Numbered from the stretch's first letter, positions 25,600-40,671 are shown. The stretch is DNA of 64,000 bases from Nipponacmea schrenckii (GCA_030562195.1 JAUJPP010000005.1:31111106-31175105), one strand, 5' to 3'. Numbers and translations: made by a program. The notes: generated from the letters alone by a model not told the origin.

Positions 25600-28500
25600 T
25601 CATCACTGGGCGTGGTTCATCTGAGATTGACATGCTTACAGTGAAGTCGGTGTTTAATCCCCATGTCGCTAAGCTCATCATGTTAAACGATGATTGTTAT
25701 TGAATAGAGGGTTATTTTCTGCCTGTATTGTCAATTATAATCATAATTTTAATGTAAACACTTTGATAAGCTCGTTATTTGATGCTTTTTCAACCTTACA
25801 CTAATTTCAACTGGAGTTTCTATACCTAATAGGCATTTTCAAAAGTAAATAGGATTTTAACTCGAGGCGCTTCCCAGGCTGTTTTTATTCAACTCGCACC
25901 TTAACTAGTTGATATGAAATATTTATATAAACTCCAATAATGACAAGGAACATTATACACCATGTATGCGACACACAAATGGACAAAACTTTTTATTATT
26001 TGGTCATGTCTGAGAAAAAAAATAATTTATGATGAAACACATTTTTAGTAAAACTGGTTGAATTATTTTTTCTGTAAAGATTTTAATTGACCTTGGTGGA
26101 TTGAAATGGACTGTTTTCTATAAAAGATATTATCCAGTAAACAAAAAGCTAAATGTCTTTAATCCACTCGGTTAGTGTCGCTTTATGCCGTTTAGTGTCG
26201 TTTAACTCTGTAAATCCGCGATAAAATATCCAATTGAATTAGAGAAGTTGATGGATTTATTTTGACATGATTAGATAATAATAAATATTATGAATCCCCC
26301 ACACGGGTTAGTAATTCAGTTAGAATCTTCAAATCCACAAGTTTAATCGGTTTTAGGGATTAACGACAGATTACTATGATAATTTATTATTGCTGGTGTA
26401 AATGAACCGATTAGGAATGTCACCCACAAGTACCTCATACTGTTCTGTCACTTTCTAAACTAGAATGATAATAAAATTTCACATTTTCACAGAAAAACTG
26501 CAAATTTTAACAGGAATTTGTTCTAATCCCGATATAAATTATTGAAGTTAACTTTCCCATGTCAGGTTATTGCTTAAACTTGGTCCGTATCTTTATCCCC
26601 ATACTTAATGATGGTGTTTAACGCCTTAATTGAAAATGTGTTATAAGTCGGTTTAAATCCAAACACTCATCAGTTTTCCCATGTGAACGTTCTCTTTAGA
26701 TCGATGCATCTAGATGATGTATTTCGACAATGTCCATAATGTGCTATATCTAATCGTTTGCATTTACTAGAAGCGAACGTTAACTTGTCATCGACCTACC
26801 AACCTACTTTTTTTTTGTTTAAAAAATGCTGCTTAAAATGCTGTAAAACCAACCTACTTTTACATCAATTTTCGGAAATTTTGAAATACATTCTACCGCC
26901 GTAGCTCCGAATATTTATGGGGTCTAAAGGGTAACTTTAGAAACGATTATAATCCTAATTCTTAATCACTTATGTTGGTATCCTATATTTGAGGTAACAA
27001 CAAGGTGTACAAATTCTCCCCTAAAACCAGATAGTAATTATAGATTTTTACACTGAAAGTGAAACAAATCCAGATTTAAATAATCCGCATTGAGCATCTT
27101 TTCAGCTTCATGTTTTCCCACGTGAACAGCCCTTGAAAGTTTCTATCTTAAAGATTTCTAGCCACTTAATTGAAAATACTCCGTAATGTGATATCAAACC
27201 TCTGATAAGGTTAAACATCAGACCAAAAATCACTTTGTAAATTTTAAAGGATACCTGCTTCTGTTCAGATCTTGTAAACCTTGCATGCTTCTAAAAATTT
27301 GGTAATTTGTAGAAGAAACAAATCTTTGCCCAGCAATTTGGACCCTTTCTTCACATTTCTTTGGTGAGTAAGCGTAATATTCAATTGTAAAAAGTAGTAT
27401 TATTCAAGTATTGCATTGACTTTGGTTATGAAATGATAGAAATGAAGCACGAAAACAGGCAAAGTTTTGTGGACATTATAATGGCCATTCAAAGACAAAT
27501 TCCATTGTTTTCCTTCATGATCCTTTAATAGCAATCCTGGATTGTTCCGTGTCGCTTATTTTAACCATTAACACAAATCAAATAAAAAGAAAAAGATGCC
27601 TGCATCAAACGCTTATTGCGCATGTCCCTGTCAAGACAGCGTGTGAGAAACGTGCCTCTTGTCTGAAGAGTTTCAAATCTCGCGCTGACCATCTGGTGTG
27701 AAAATTGGCGGGAGATTATTAAAGTCGCGCCTCTTTTCTTTTCAATTGTCCCTCAATAAATAGTTCCAACATGGTTGTGTTTCAGCACCATATGGAAAGT
27801 AGAATTATTAATTTGGAAACAGTGGAAAAGGGACGTGAAAATCGTTAAACAGAGTATTTGAGGGAATTTAAGAGAGGTTCATATTGATCGTGAATATGAT
27901 CTGTAGCAGAAGTAAGGTTGGACGTGGTCGGCACTTTGACTCGAGTCTCTAATACCGTTAATATCTAAACATATGTCTTTATTACCATAGAGGAGATTAC
28001 AAGAGGGCGCTGCAGTCAGATGACATATTGCTCATTCTGTTTATCACCCATTCCACGTGTCATTAGTTGTCTTGGTCACGTGAATCGATGTCACATTTTT
28101 GTCAGTAATGCCGGTAACAGCCGATCAGCGCTGAGACTATTAACAGGTACACGCCTGCTCTTACATTGACTCCTGGATTTCATTAATAAGATGAACTAAT
28201 CAGTTCATATTTTTAATCCCAAGGCAGGATACCAACAAACACTCAAATAAATGCCTTTATTACGACGAAAATGAAAACACAACACTATTCTAGTTCTTCC
28301 TTGGTTCTCTTTCTTCCACGTATACCTATATATAATTACATTTTTAAGGTACTTACAATCTCTGGAATAATTAGACTTAATTATGCGCTATATATTTTTC
28401 CTATGCAATTTCAAATTACTAGGTCTACATTACTGCATTGCTTAATAGGAACGATCGGATGAAATTACCATAGAAAACTGATCAAGGGGGCTTAACTCTT

Positions 28501-28800
28501 TGCGGTTTATTCTCAGACGGTGTACCGTTTTGTGTTAAATATACAAGCTCATTGATATTCATTGGGAATAAAGTCAATGTAAAAGGTAGAATGAATAAAA
28601 ACATATATCTTAAACTCACGCATCTTAAACGGACATATTAATGTATAAGTTATGACAAAGATAAATACGAATTGTTCTCATTTCCGAACGTTGTTTCAGC
28701 CACTGCACGACAGTTTGGATGGAATAAACTGCAGACTCATTACAATGCAATTACATTCTTCACGGAGTTGAAATGATAACTAATATTATAGAAAGCTTGC
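25600..28800. other. Intergenic DNA upstream of Fezf
   Basis: No exon was recognised. The stretch at about 27590-28150 is noticeably less AT-rich and rich in binding-site words. These include CATCTG (27690-27695, a proneural-type E-box), TTGGCGGGAG (E2F-like), CACGTGTC and TCACGTGA (E-boxes) and AGAGGGCGCTGCAG (a weak CTCF-like GGGCGC word). It lies about 3.7 kb upstream of the Fezf ATG and is the best candidate enhancer in the window by eye. Confidence 0.35.
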
Positions 28801-28810
28801 CAGACAAGGT

Positions 28811-29430
28811 ACCATACGCCCACTGCAAGCTGTCAGTAATGATAACAAAGTTGAAAGTATCTCGCAAATGAATTTTCTCATAATCTAAAAAATATTAAAA
28901 GGCAAAAGTTCAAAAATAGTTAACCATCAAATTCAAACATGAACAAGGTGTCGTTAACATTCATATTTTATTCACATTTCATGAAAATTGGATAAATACT
29001 GTAATCTCAATGGTTTGATAGGGACAATACACATTCATTTTTTGTTACTGATTTCCAACAAGATCAAGATCTCATTAGTATGTACATGAGTACCAAGATC
29101 GGATCAAAAGTTAACCCTCTGTCATGCCCACAAGCCAGTTTTGACGCTTTTCATACAAGTCAATGGAAATGATTAAACAAAACTTGACCGATACCTTATA
29201 AACATATATGCTCACAGTTTTGAAAAAATCGAAAACAAAATTGTAGCCTTCATCGTGTCTACAAGCCATTTTTATGCGGTTTTACTAAATCAGGGGCAAT
29301 AACTCATGAACTATTCATCTGATTTTTACCAATTTCAAACTTGACCGATATCAATAAGATCAATATAATTATATTTAAGTTGCGTATAAAAACTGTAATC
29401 TTGCTATCTAAAGTTCAACCTAAATTGATC
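28811..29430 (+). mobile_element. Old, diverged pearl-like relic
   Basis: It begins with CATACGCCCAC at about 28813, the same terminal word as the intact copies. Inside are two diverged core units (GCCCACAAGCCAGTTTTGACGC at about 29126 and TACAAGCCATTTTTATGCGG at about 29270, spacing 141 bp), and GGGGCAATAACTCATGAACT followed by ACCAATTTCAAACTTGACCG. The microsatellite and right end are lost. Its divergence shows the family is long established here. Confidence 0.6.
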
Positions 29431-30411
29431 AACCTGCGCTATATTGTTTAATGTTTACTAGAATTTAAAAAAAAAACACCCTAAACATAGGTGCTTTTAG
29501 GCTTCTAAAACATGATTATGATCATTACAAAACTATCAATTTATCATTACACCCAAATATCCTTATTTAATCTTTCAAATTAGTTCAGTAAAGTGGCATT
29601 AGTGTTTATCTAAACATAATTATTTAATCTAGTATCTTTTGCAAGTTTGTTGGTATACCGTTATCGAATTTTGTCAAACTTATAAAGGCAATTTGAATAA
29701 AATATTCAAAAACAGTACAGATAGTCCTTGTATGAAAAATTGCGAGGCTAAACATTAGGAAACAAATGACAGATTTGATTGAATATATAGTTCTATTCAT
29801 GTATTTAAGTTTGGTCGCTATATAAATAAAAAAATGCTCTAAATGGTAGAATTAAATTCCTTTACCGACACTAAAATCTTATCAAAAGCCTGAATTCTGT
29901 GAGATGCGACCAATAAGCATAAACAAACCATGTTTTGTCAACAAGAAAACCTCATTGTAATACTATACTTCTGTATAGATTGGAAAATAAAATACTTTTT
30001 GAATCCTGAGTTTGTATGGAACGTCTGTGAATCACTGCATGTCTTATCATGTTCAGTTTTATAATATATCAATACAGAGAAATATAACACATTAACTAAT
30101 GGAATTATAAAATGCTATTTAATTTATCATTTAGTAATGAGTTATAGTATTATTTTACTGACATTTAAACAATAACGATCAGGATACATGTCAAACTAGC
30201 AATCGTGATCATAATAACTCGTAACTCACTGTTCATTTATTTATCAATACCTTGTAATATAATTAACAAGCAGACCTTATTTTTAATACTATTCGGTAAT
30301 TGTTCTGATCAGTTATTTATTATTAAATTTTATTACCTTATTTTACCGTATTTATTGAAATAAAAGTAAAGATTGACGGAGATTTGAGTTGAAAAATATA
30401 TCGTTCCACAG

Positions 30412-30720
30412 GAGGATGGAAGAGGAGACAAGAAGATGAAGGAGAGTGGGAGATAAGAAGATTAATGATAAATTGGGACGGGGGGTGGTAAGAAGATGGA
30501 GATTGCAAGATGGAAAGAAAGACAAATAAGGCAAGAGGATGAATGTAAAGGAGAAAGCAAGAAGAAAAAGGAAAGGGAGATTGCAAAGAGAAGAAGAAAT
30601 TGGAGAATACAACAAGAAGATGCAGGAAAAGATGTTATGAAAGATAAGGGCACGAGGATAAATAATAAGGCAAATGATGTAAGTGAAGAAGAGGTACGCA
30701 GAAGTGAAGGCACAATATAT
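30412..30720 (+). repeat. Polypurine (GA-rich) tract, left block
   Basis: The plus strand is almost entirely A and G (GAAGATGAAGGAGAGTGGGA type sequence), with GAAGATG recurring. The asymmetry explains the long open frames on both strands here (for example 30338-30829 minus), which encode nothing recognisable. Such tracts can form triplex (H-) DNA. Confidence 0.7.
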
Positions 30721-30724
30721 CTAT

Positions 30725-31125
30725 GATTCGATGTATCGCGATACGACATGCCACGATTTGTGTATCGATCGTATCGCGAGATACTTGACGATACATGCCA
30801 TTCCATATAAAAAGTGGGTAATATTTCATTTACTAGTCGGTGAATGCAAGCTTATCCCATCATAAAATCCTTTTGCGGACTTCCATGTTTTCAAATAACT
30901 TATTTGACATTTAATTTTGTTGGCTGACACGTTAACTTATTTTTTAGTTATCAGTTTATAAGTGACATACCTTAGAAAACTAGTTAAATTATTAGTAATA
31001 ACATTTTGTTACCTTAAAATATAAGTGTTAAATTATAAAGTATTGAAACCTTGGAGAAAAAGTGTTACTTTTAATTTATTACCCCATATCGCGATACGTA
31101 TCATATCGTGGCATGATTGGTAATA
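30725..31125. mobile_element. Inverted-repeat insertion with TATCGCGATA ends
   Basis: TATCGCGATA occurs at 30734-30743 and 31087-31096. Near it, CATGCCACGAT in the left arm (about 30748-30758) is matched by its inverse ATCGTGGCATG in the right arm (about 31103-31113). Further GTATCG words lie around each. The pair encloses about 300 bp of AT-rich DNA and separates two blocks of one polypurine tract, as if a DNA transposon remnant had landed in it. No transposase is seen and the family is not identified. Confidence 0.45.
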
Positions 31126-31138
31126 ATTAGCACTAGTA

Positions 31139-31550
31139 CACGGATGAGGGAGAAAGTAAAAAGGGAAAGGAGAAGGTCGAATTTGAGAAGAGGAAATAGA
31201 AAGTAGAGAAAATCAAAGAGAAAGAAAAAGATGAAGGTAAAGGTGAATTAAGATGGTGTGAAGAAGCGGAAAAAGAAAATACGATAATATTTGAACGGAA
31301 ACTGAAAATGAAGATTAGGTGAAGGTAAAGCGATGAAAATTAATGCGAAGGCAAGAAGATGGAGTCGGAGGTTTGAAAATTAAGACGGAGGAGAAATGAA
31401 GAAGATGGAGGAGATGGAAAGAAGACGGAGGAGAAGAAAAGAAGATGAAGAAAAGATAGGATGAAGGGGGTGAAAAGGCGATGAAGGATGGAGAAGGTAA
31501 GAGGACAGAAGCTATAGAAGTAAAAAAAAACTAGAACTGTGAACAGTACT
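31139..31550 (+). repeat. Polypurine (GA-rich) tract, right block
   Basis: Continues the purine-only character of 30412-30720 (GGAGAAGATGGAG-type units). It ends where the next repeat element begins at 31553. Confidence 0.7.
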
Positions 31551-31552
31551 GA

Positions 31553-32609
31553 GAGTGGCAAACAACCCCTATGGGGCCACTTGATACAAGGTCACATGAT
31601 ATAGCCTTTTTTAAACACTCAAAACAAACTTTTTAACAACCATTATAAGCATATGTATGAACAGCTTAGGTCAAGTACATTATTAAGGTAATTGAAGGTC
31701 AAGGTCCCTTGATATAGCCTTTTGAATTTTTTTAAAAACTAAAACGGGTACAAAAAAATTGTTGTTGACCATTATAGGCCTATGTGTGGATATCAAAAGT
31801 CAAGAACATTCTACTTGTAAAAATTCAGGGTCATTGAAGGTCAAGGTCATTTGATATAATTGTTGTCGATCATAATAGGCATATGTGTGGATAGCTTAGG
31901 TCAAGAACACCCTACTTGAAAAAATTCAGGGTCATTGAAGGTCAAGGTCATTGTATTTGGCCTTTTGAATTTTCAAAAAAATTCAATTGGGCATTAAAAA
32001 AATTTAAATTTGAAAATCAAAATTCTGTCCCCAACAAGTTTTAGATAAAGTAACAAGGTTTCGAAAAACACCAAAATCGGACAAATCGGATAAAAATTAG
32101 GGAACTTACTAAAATTTTGCTGAATGTTACGGTTCTGTGATGACGCATAAAGTATCACTTCCGGTTTGAATTTTTTATTCTAAAAGGGTTCTAATCATGC
32201 CTGATAGTATATATGTATAGCTTTTGTACTGATTTCTTACATACACCGGAAGCTGGGTGACCCAACGCGGTTCTAAAAAACCGGAAGTTCTCACGCAAGA
32301 ACCGGAAGTGGTAAAAAAAATTTATGATGCGGTTTTATTTCTATAGGCGACTTCTCTATATTCTGTAATTTTCAAAGCGATCGGATGATTAGCAACAAAC
32401 TTATGCAATTACTCAATTATTATTATGCAATTACTAACTACTGATGCGTAAAAATTTTAGTTTTATATATTCATTTTCTATTCCAGTACGTATCTTATCG
32501 TATTTTTCAAACCAAATGTCTATACCATTTTCGAGTTGGGCTAGGGAGCTTCCCGAAAAAAAAAAAGTCTAATGAAAACAAAGAGTGGCAAATTTCTAAT
32601 TTGCCACTC
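31553..32609 (+). mobile_element. Hairpin-ended interspersed element (GAGTGGCAAA family)
   Basis: The left end is GAGTGGCAAA (31553-31562). The right end is a perfect hairpin of 12-bp arms and a TCT loop (32583-32609), whose outer arm TTTGCCACTC is the inverse of the left end. The left half has internal tandem repeats carrying AGGTCAAGGTC at 31696, 31838 and 31939. The right half carries four CCGGAAGT/C words. No coding frame and no convincing target duplication are seen. A shorter related copy lies at 62943-63195. The structure, with a terminal motif duplicated as a 3' hairpin plus internal tandem repeats, resembles non-autonomous Helentrons. The family itself is not one I can name. Confidence 0.65.
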
Positions 32610-35148
32610 AAATAATTATGCGATGATTATAAGGGTAAATGTAAGTAGAAATTGATTCCTTGGTTTATCTCGAGCGATGTATATAATAGGCTGCTGAAGC
32701 AATTTTAATACTAAAACCACTTATTTATGTCAATCTTTCTGTTCATAGGTTCTATTTTGACTACGTGACAAATTTTATGTGCACTTATAGTATCATACAC
32801 ACGGTAATATTTGATATTTACATGCTGTTAACCAGGATTAAATGCACGTCCATTTCATGTATAGTTAATGTTTATAATGTTGTTATCGGTTACAATGGTA
32901 TTCAATCAAATTAGTAGTCACTTGATTATACTCAATGCATGTCCCTTTTATTTATAGTTTTATTAATCATTCCATTCGAAACTTACTTAAGTTGCATTTC
33001 TGGAAATGATATCAAATCGATTATTGCAACACCCTCTTTTGATGAACTTGCCGATAAAACATGGAATCGGTTAGTATAAGAGGACATTGGAAGGGTTAGG
33101 TTTTAATTATTTCGGCTAGGCAATCGGTTTTACCGAATGCTCCGACAATTGCCGTCTTTAAGTTCAGTTTATCCAGTCTTAAAACCAACGTTTTCAGCTC
33201 CAACCATTACGCTACGACCCTGATTAATTGTCAGTCTAGAATGTTATCTCTTCTTTAAAACAAGATCGGAAGTTATAATGATCTAAAGTTAGGTCTTAAA
33301 CGTTATGATGACATCGGGTCTGTAATCTTACACTATCAGGATATCATATTCATAGCACGATTCTTTCTCCCCACATCCGCCCTGATCAGGGAATAAAGTT
33401 CCACAAACATTGTTTAATTTATGAGCAATCAATCATAACTTGTGTGAGTACCATAAATCTAGACCAGAAAAATCATTAGGTGCAATTTAACAAGGGTTAT
33501 CTGTTTCAGTTGCCGGTTTTAATGGAACTGTCTTGTGGTTGGTCGAATATTGTGAAAGTGGAAAGCAATTAAGACGTGAAAATAACCGAAAATCCAATTG
33601 AAATTTATGCAGTATGTTAATGTAATTACGTAACGTTCTTAACCCTGTGGGTTACCCATTAATATAGTATAAACTGTATAAGTATGCATGTGTGAATGAA
33701 AGGGATCCAGGTGTACTGTTATCATTGAAACCAGCAGGGCTAGGCCCAAAGTCAAATAAGGAGTTCTGTACAGTTTACATGTCCACCACTTTCAAAGGGT
33801 TAAGAATGTCTACTTCCCATTTATTAAGAGACCTCTACAATCTTGCTTGTCTATACAGAACAACGCGACGTCTGTTTATTGATCTCTATAGAGATTTTAT
33901 ACAAATCGAATAAAAATCTATCGTGTCAGGCCTTATCAATAGTAAGGTCTGAAGGGAGTTTCTGTATACCTTACCTGTTGTGTAGGGTACAAATAACGCA
34001 TGACTGTTACTTTGTTAAAGGAATGCTATTCAAACAAAATGTACATTTATGATTCATGCTTGACTTTGATAAGAGTGTTTATGTGGGTTGTTATATAGAA
34101 ACAGTAAATATATTGAGATTGTTTAATGTTTGTGTCATTGATCATTTAAAGGGGGTTAATTATTTGGAAAAAGAACCGTTTTCTTGCCTTACTGGATCAA
34201 TGATGTGTCATTAAAATTGAATAATTACAAAAATGATTATTTCAACCAAAACCCCCCTTGAAACTTACAACAATATCACGACGAAATGGTCCACACTTAT
34301 AGATTTAGATTTCATATTGTTGCTGGGGATGGGGGTTTCTTTTTGCATGTTATGATTAAATCATAACACCACGTATGAACTACATGTATATTTGTACCCT
34401 TCAATATCTGAGTAGCAATTGGCGGGAATTAGTTTTAATAAACGTGTTTAAACATGAGTGGCGTTATACATACTGATAAGTTTGGACTAGTTATTATATT
34501 TCACAATATTTATATATCCTTTAAACATTGAATTTTTTTTTAATACGTTGTGGTGATTTAACATGATTTTCCTTGGAATTCAAAAACATTGCATGACTTC
34601 TAAAAGAGAGGGACCATTCCTTTTGATTTTACTATAAGTACAGTCTAGAAATATGTTTTCCTTTCAATGATCACTTCATCTAAACAGAATGACTTACTGT
34701 CAGAAAAACTAACCAAGGTTTTACACGGAAACTTTATAAAATAGTATAATAGAGAGTCACTAATGATATTAGTTCAATTATTGTAGTTTTTATCGATACG
34801 AAAAAGTTGAATTCCAACGTAGCTCTACTTTTCAGCATAATCAGAACAATGGCAACGAAATAATTTGAAGAGATTAAATGTTGAAGAAATTATTGGTGGT
34901 TGATGTTAGTTACCACGTTATTGATTTTATATCAATATTATTCAAATCAATCAGATAATGTCCTTAATGACAATTTCATTACTTTCTTAACAATAGAGCG
35001 AGACTACTAATGTACATTACAATAGGAAAGAGTGACTAAGGTAATCTAGACTAGAGGTATTAGAGGTGGCGACCAGATAAAGGAACAGTGATTGAAAGTG
35101 TGTTTACGGTTTGTTTGTATGTGTTGTCCTGGGAACTCATGAAACACA
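32610..35148. other. Intergenic AT-rich DNA upstream of beta-tubulin
   Basis: No exon was recognised. The open frames at 33692-33913 and 33843-34052 have no known domain and no supporting context. Confidence 0.3.
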
Positions 35149-35156
35149 TATAAAAG
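35149..35156 (+). promoter_or_regulatory. TATA box of beta-tubulin
   Basis: TATAAAAG lies 75 bp upstream of the beta-tubulin ATG, in an ATG-proximal stretch that is less AT-rich. Transcription would start near 35180, giving a 5'UTR of about 50 nt. Confidence 0.65.
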
Positions 35157-35215
35157 ATCTACACAGCCTGGCCCTAATCATTGCCTTAGGGGGTCAACCG
35201 ACATACAAGTCATAA

Positions 35216-37326
<2,111 letters not shown>

Positions 37327-37580
37327 ATTTGAACTTGAACTTCAGATGAAACGTCCTTGACCCTCATTCATAAAATTTGTTCTGTCTTTTGTTTCGTTGT
37401 CCCTGTTTGTGTTTGTATTTTTGTTCTTGACTTGAAAAATATTCAAATTGCAGTTACGTAACTATGAAGCTACGCATCTCAGCTACAACAACCAAAGAAT
37501 AATCATGATCGACTCCATCCTAATTTATTTCTCATATTCCATATTTGTTACCTTATTTATGTTTTGTTTTGTCCGGATAA

Positions 37581-37641
37581 AATAAATTAAACGTTTAACA
37601 AATAAAAGCTCAGAACCAGTTTATTGTCTTCTGTGAATAAA
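37581..37641 (+). terminator. Beta-tubulin poly(A) signals
   Basis: AATAAA occurs at 37581-37586, 37601-37606 and 37636-37641, beginning 255 bp after the stop codon. The 3'UTR would be about 280-330 nt. Confidence 0.6.
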
Positions 37642-37659
37642 AACATAGAGGATGCAGAC

Positions 37660-40600
37660 CAGCCCAGTTTTTCAGCTCAGGGGCATGCCCGAAACTTCTG
37701 TCTCTATTAGCTAATATAGTAGAGACAGAAAAAAAGACAGAAAAATAGGCTCTGTTAAATGTTTACTTTCCACACCTCCGAAGGTGCGGTGACTTTTAGT
37801 CTATAGTATTTAGATACCCCGGATCCGCTAAACATTGATCTATTCGGAAAGATGTCGACGGGTCACTAAAGTAAATTTCAGATCGGAAAGTTCCCATTTA
37901 TTCTAAGCAACGCTATCTCTTATAACACCCTAAACTAGAATACTTGTCAATTCACTTTACTAAAGTCAAAGTTCCCTTCTTCCACACTCACAACCCAAAC
38001 GGTAGTTTACCGGAAGATTTAACTCTCAGCAACGGAAGAAATATGGGGGATAACTACTTTCTTCTAGAAAGTGAGAAATTAGCACGATACAAACTTCTTG
38101 AGACTTAGATCTAGTTTATAATCAAAAGTTTGACAGCTATTAATGGGCTGTTCAGAACACACACCTTAAATAAACAGACGTCTATACCTTATATAAATGA
38201 ACTCTTACAATCTATCGTCTTTCCGAGAATACACTGATCAAGCTAATCATCATTGCGCTTCCGGTCTTAAGACTAAAGTTGCTCTTTTATTCCAAGAGAG
38301 TTCTCTGTGGGAGCCTTAATTAATGATCGCAGAGAATTTGGCCCCCAGCCATTGGCTTTGTTAAACTGGCCATTTCCAGTGACATAAAGTAATGATTAAA
38401 TATTCCGGATCCAACAGATATTCTGGAACCAAACACCAGATCCACGTTGACGTGATCATTTGTTTGGAATTCTCTAAAAAGTAAAGAGGATAAAATATCA
38501 AAAATTTTATGGTACCCTTTCTTATCAATTGAAATAAAGCCAAGATTTCCCTCTTAAAATTTGTCCCAACCCTAACTAACCGAATCAATTGGCTTTATAC
38601 ATTGAACAATACATGAATTCTTATTGGTTTTGGATCGAGTTTATCAGACTCTCGTCAAAACAAAAAGAAGAAAAGATAAACATATTCAAAGGACTAGAAT
38701 CTTAAACACTAAACTACTGAATCATCTTTCAGTGATGACTGAAGATGAACAATACTCTAAGGAACTTCACCTCACAACCCCGGACCCCCTGTCATGACAA
38801 ATTAAGATGGTGTTGGATTAGCCCAACCTAAGGGGTGGATACCGTACAATTATGGAAATAGCTGGCCTTTTACCGAGCGATTAGCTGCTCAGTTGGTAGC
38901 CTAATTATTGACTCTGTCTTCAATATTGCTTGTAGGCTTATCTTCACAGAATACTCGCTCACCCATTGTATTACACGGTGTCAATTTTCTTCAAGTTTTT
39001 GTTCTGTCCCACTAATTTACTCAAAATTTGTGACCATATCCAAACTTCTTTTGTCAGTTTTAAACATTGTCTTTATCAGTAATATGGATGTCATTTTTAC
39101 ATTACACAATATCAGTAAATATCACACAATTTTCCTTTATTTCCGGAATATAATAAAAACTTTCAATCACCTTTAAATAAACTTCAGGTGTGTTGTAGTT
39201 CTCTTTGTCTTTTTTCTAGTTAAATACGTCACTCGGGTTTTTGACTCTCCCTCACATCCACGGTATATTATACACGTTATTGGGGTTTTTTTTTAATTTT
39301 AACATCGATCAGTCACGGTAATAATCGAAGACACATGGTGTTAAAATCAGTTGTTTGCTTTAGTTAAAAATGATTTGCATGCTAGTGGAGAACAACCACC
39401 GACCAGAATCGCCTTCGATACTACATTTTATAAAAAGAACAAGAAAAGACTATCATTATCTCGGCTGTCAAGTTGTGTTCAGAAGAGCTAAACGCCCCGT
39501 CGAGACTAAATTTAAAGTGACGGCGGAGGGATTCTAGGATTGTCGAGTAACTTTGGATTAAATACGGGCTTCGATCGCCAATGCAGCTTTATAAATTATT
39601 GACTTAACTGACAACAAAAAAGGAATATAAAGTTAAGTGGAAGTCGTCTACAGAACTGTATGCATTGTTCGTCGTTTTTTTCTATCAAGATTAAGTCAGG
39701 AATTTCAAGATTAATTTAAAATAAATTGATTTTCATATTGAATTTTCAATATTGAGATAAGATTAATACATGTATATGTCATACACACGCTTTCATGACA
39801 TATTGATATCACCAATTGAAAAAAAGTGCAAATTCAGATTACTGATATCTTACTTATGTGGTGTTATATTGGTGAGAAAGCAATGTTGTTTTAAATGAAT
39901 CGTTTCCGGAGATTACGTAATAATCTCTTTTATCTAATTTTACAATAACATAATATACAAAATAATTTCCAAATTTTATTTTTATATGAAAGAAGACAAC
40001 GTTATCTAATTTCAGTTCTAAATAAACCACGGAGCCTACTGGGTGTAAGAAGTTTCTTGAATTGTCTGTTTAAGGGCAGCGGTTGAGTAAAATTATAGAC
40101 TAGCATACTTTAAGATATTTTATAATGACCCCATCTGAGTTTCTGTAATGTAGAAATTGCTTTAAAACTCCGGGGCTTTTTAGGCATTTAATGTTATTTT
40201 AGACAACTCGCAGTCTTTTATCATCTCCCGTCAAATACAAGTATTTAAGTTGAAAATTGTCGAGGCTTCTATCTCTAATTACATCTGAGAGCCTAAAGCG
40301 AACAGCTCACCCAACCCCTCATTTTCACCACAGCTTACTTTAATAACAATTTGCCAGGTGCATCGGGTAAAAAGGCTGACAGAAAGTGTAGTTTCGCTCA
40401 ATACTTTGAACAGCCTTTAGTATGAGTATGGTGTTCCTTTCCCCAGTTGCTTGACAATGGACACTGACAGATATGTGACCATCAATGATATATTAAGGAC
40501 AGTTGCGTTTTCTTTATTAATTCTTTGGATTAAATCAATGGATTTCATTGAAAGAGTTAATATTAATTGGGATAAAAACAGTTTAAGACTTGGCATCTTA

Positions 40601-40670
40601 TAATACACGACGACGTGCTTGATGTATACGTAATTGGTTTGAGATCGAATTTGAAACACAATAGGACTAC
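37660..40670. other. Intergenic AT-rich DNA
   Basis: No exon, RNA gene or clear element was recognised. The open frames at 38361-38588 and 40417-40659 (minus) have no recognisable domain. Confidence 0.3.
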
Positions 40671-40671
40671 C

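Noticed and set aside
30338..30829. Several Ser/Leu/Phe-rich minus-strand open frames
   Set aside because: They arise from the polypyrimidine strand of a purine-only tract, which lacks stop codons by composition.
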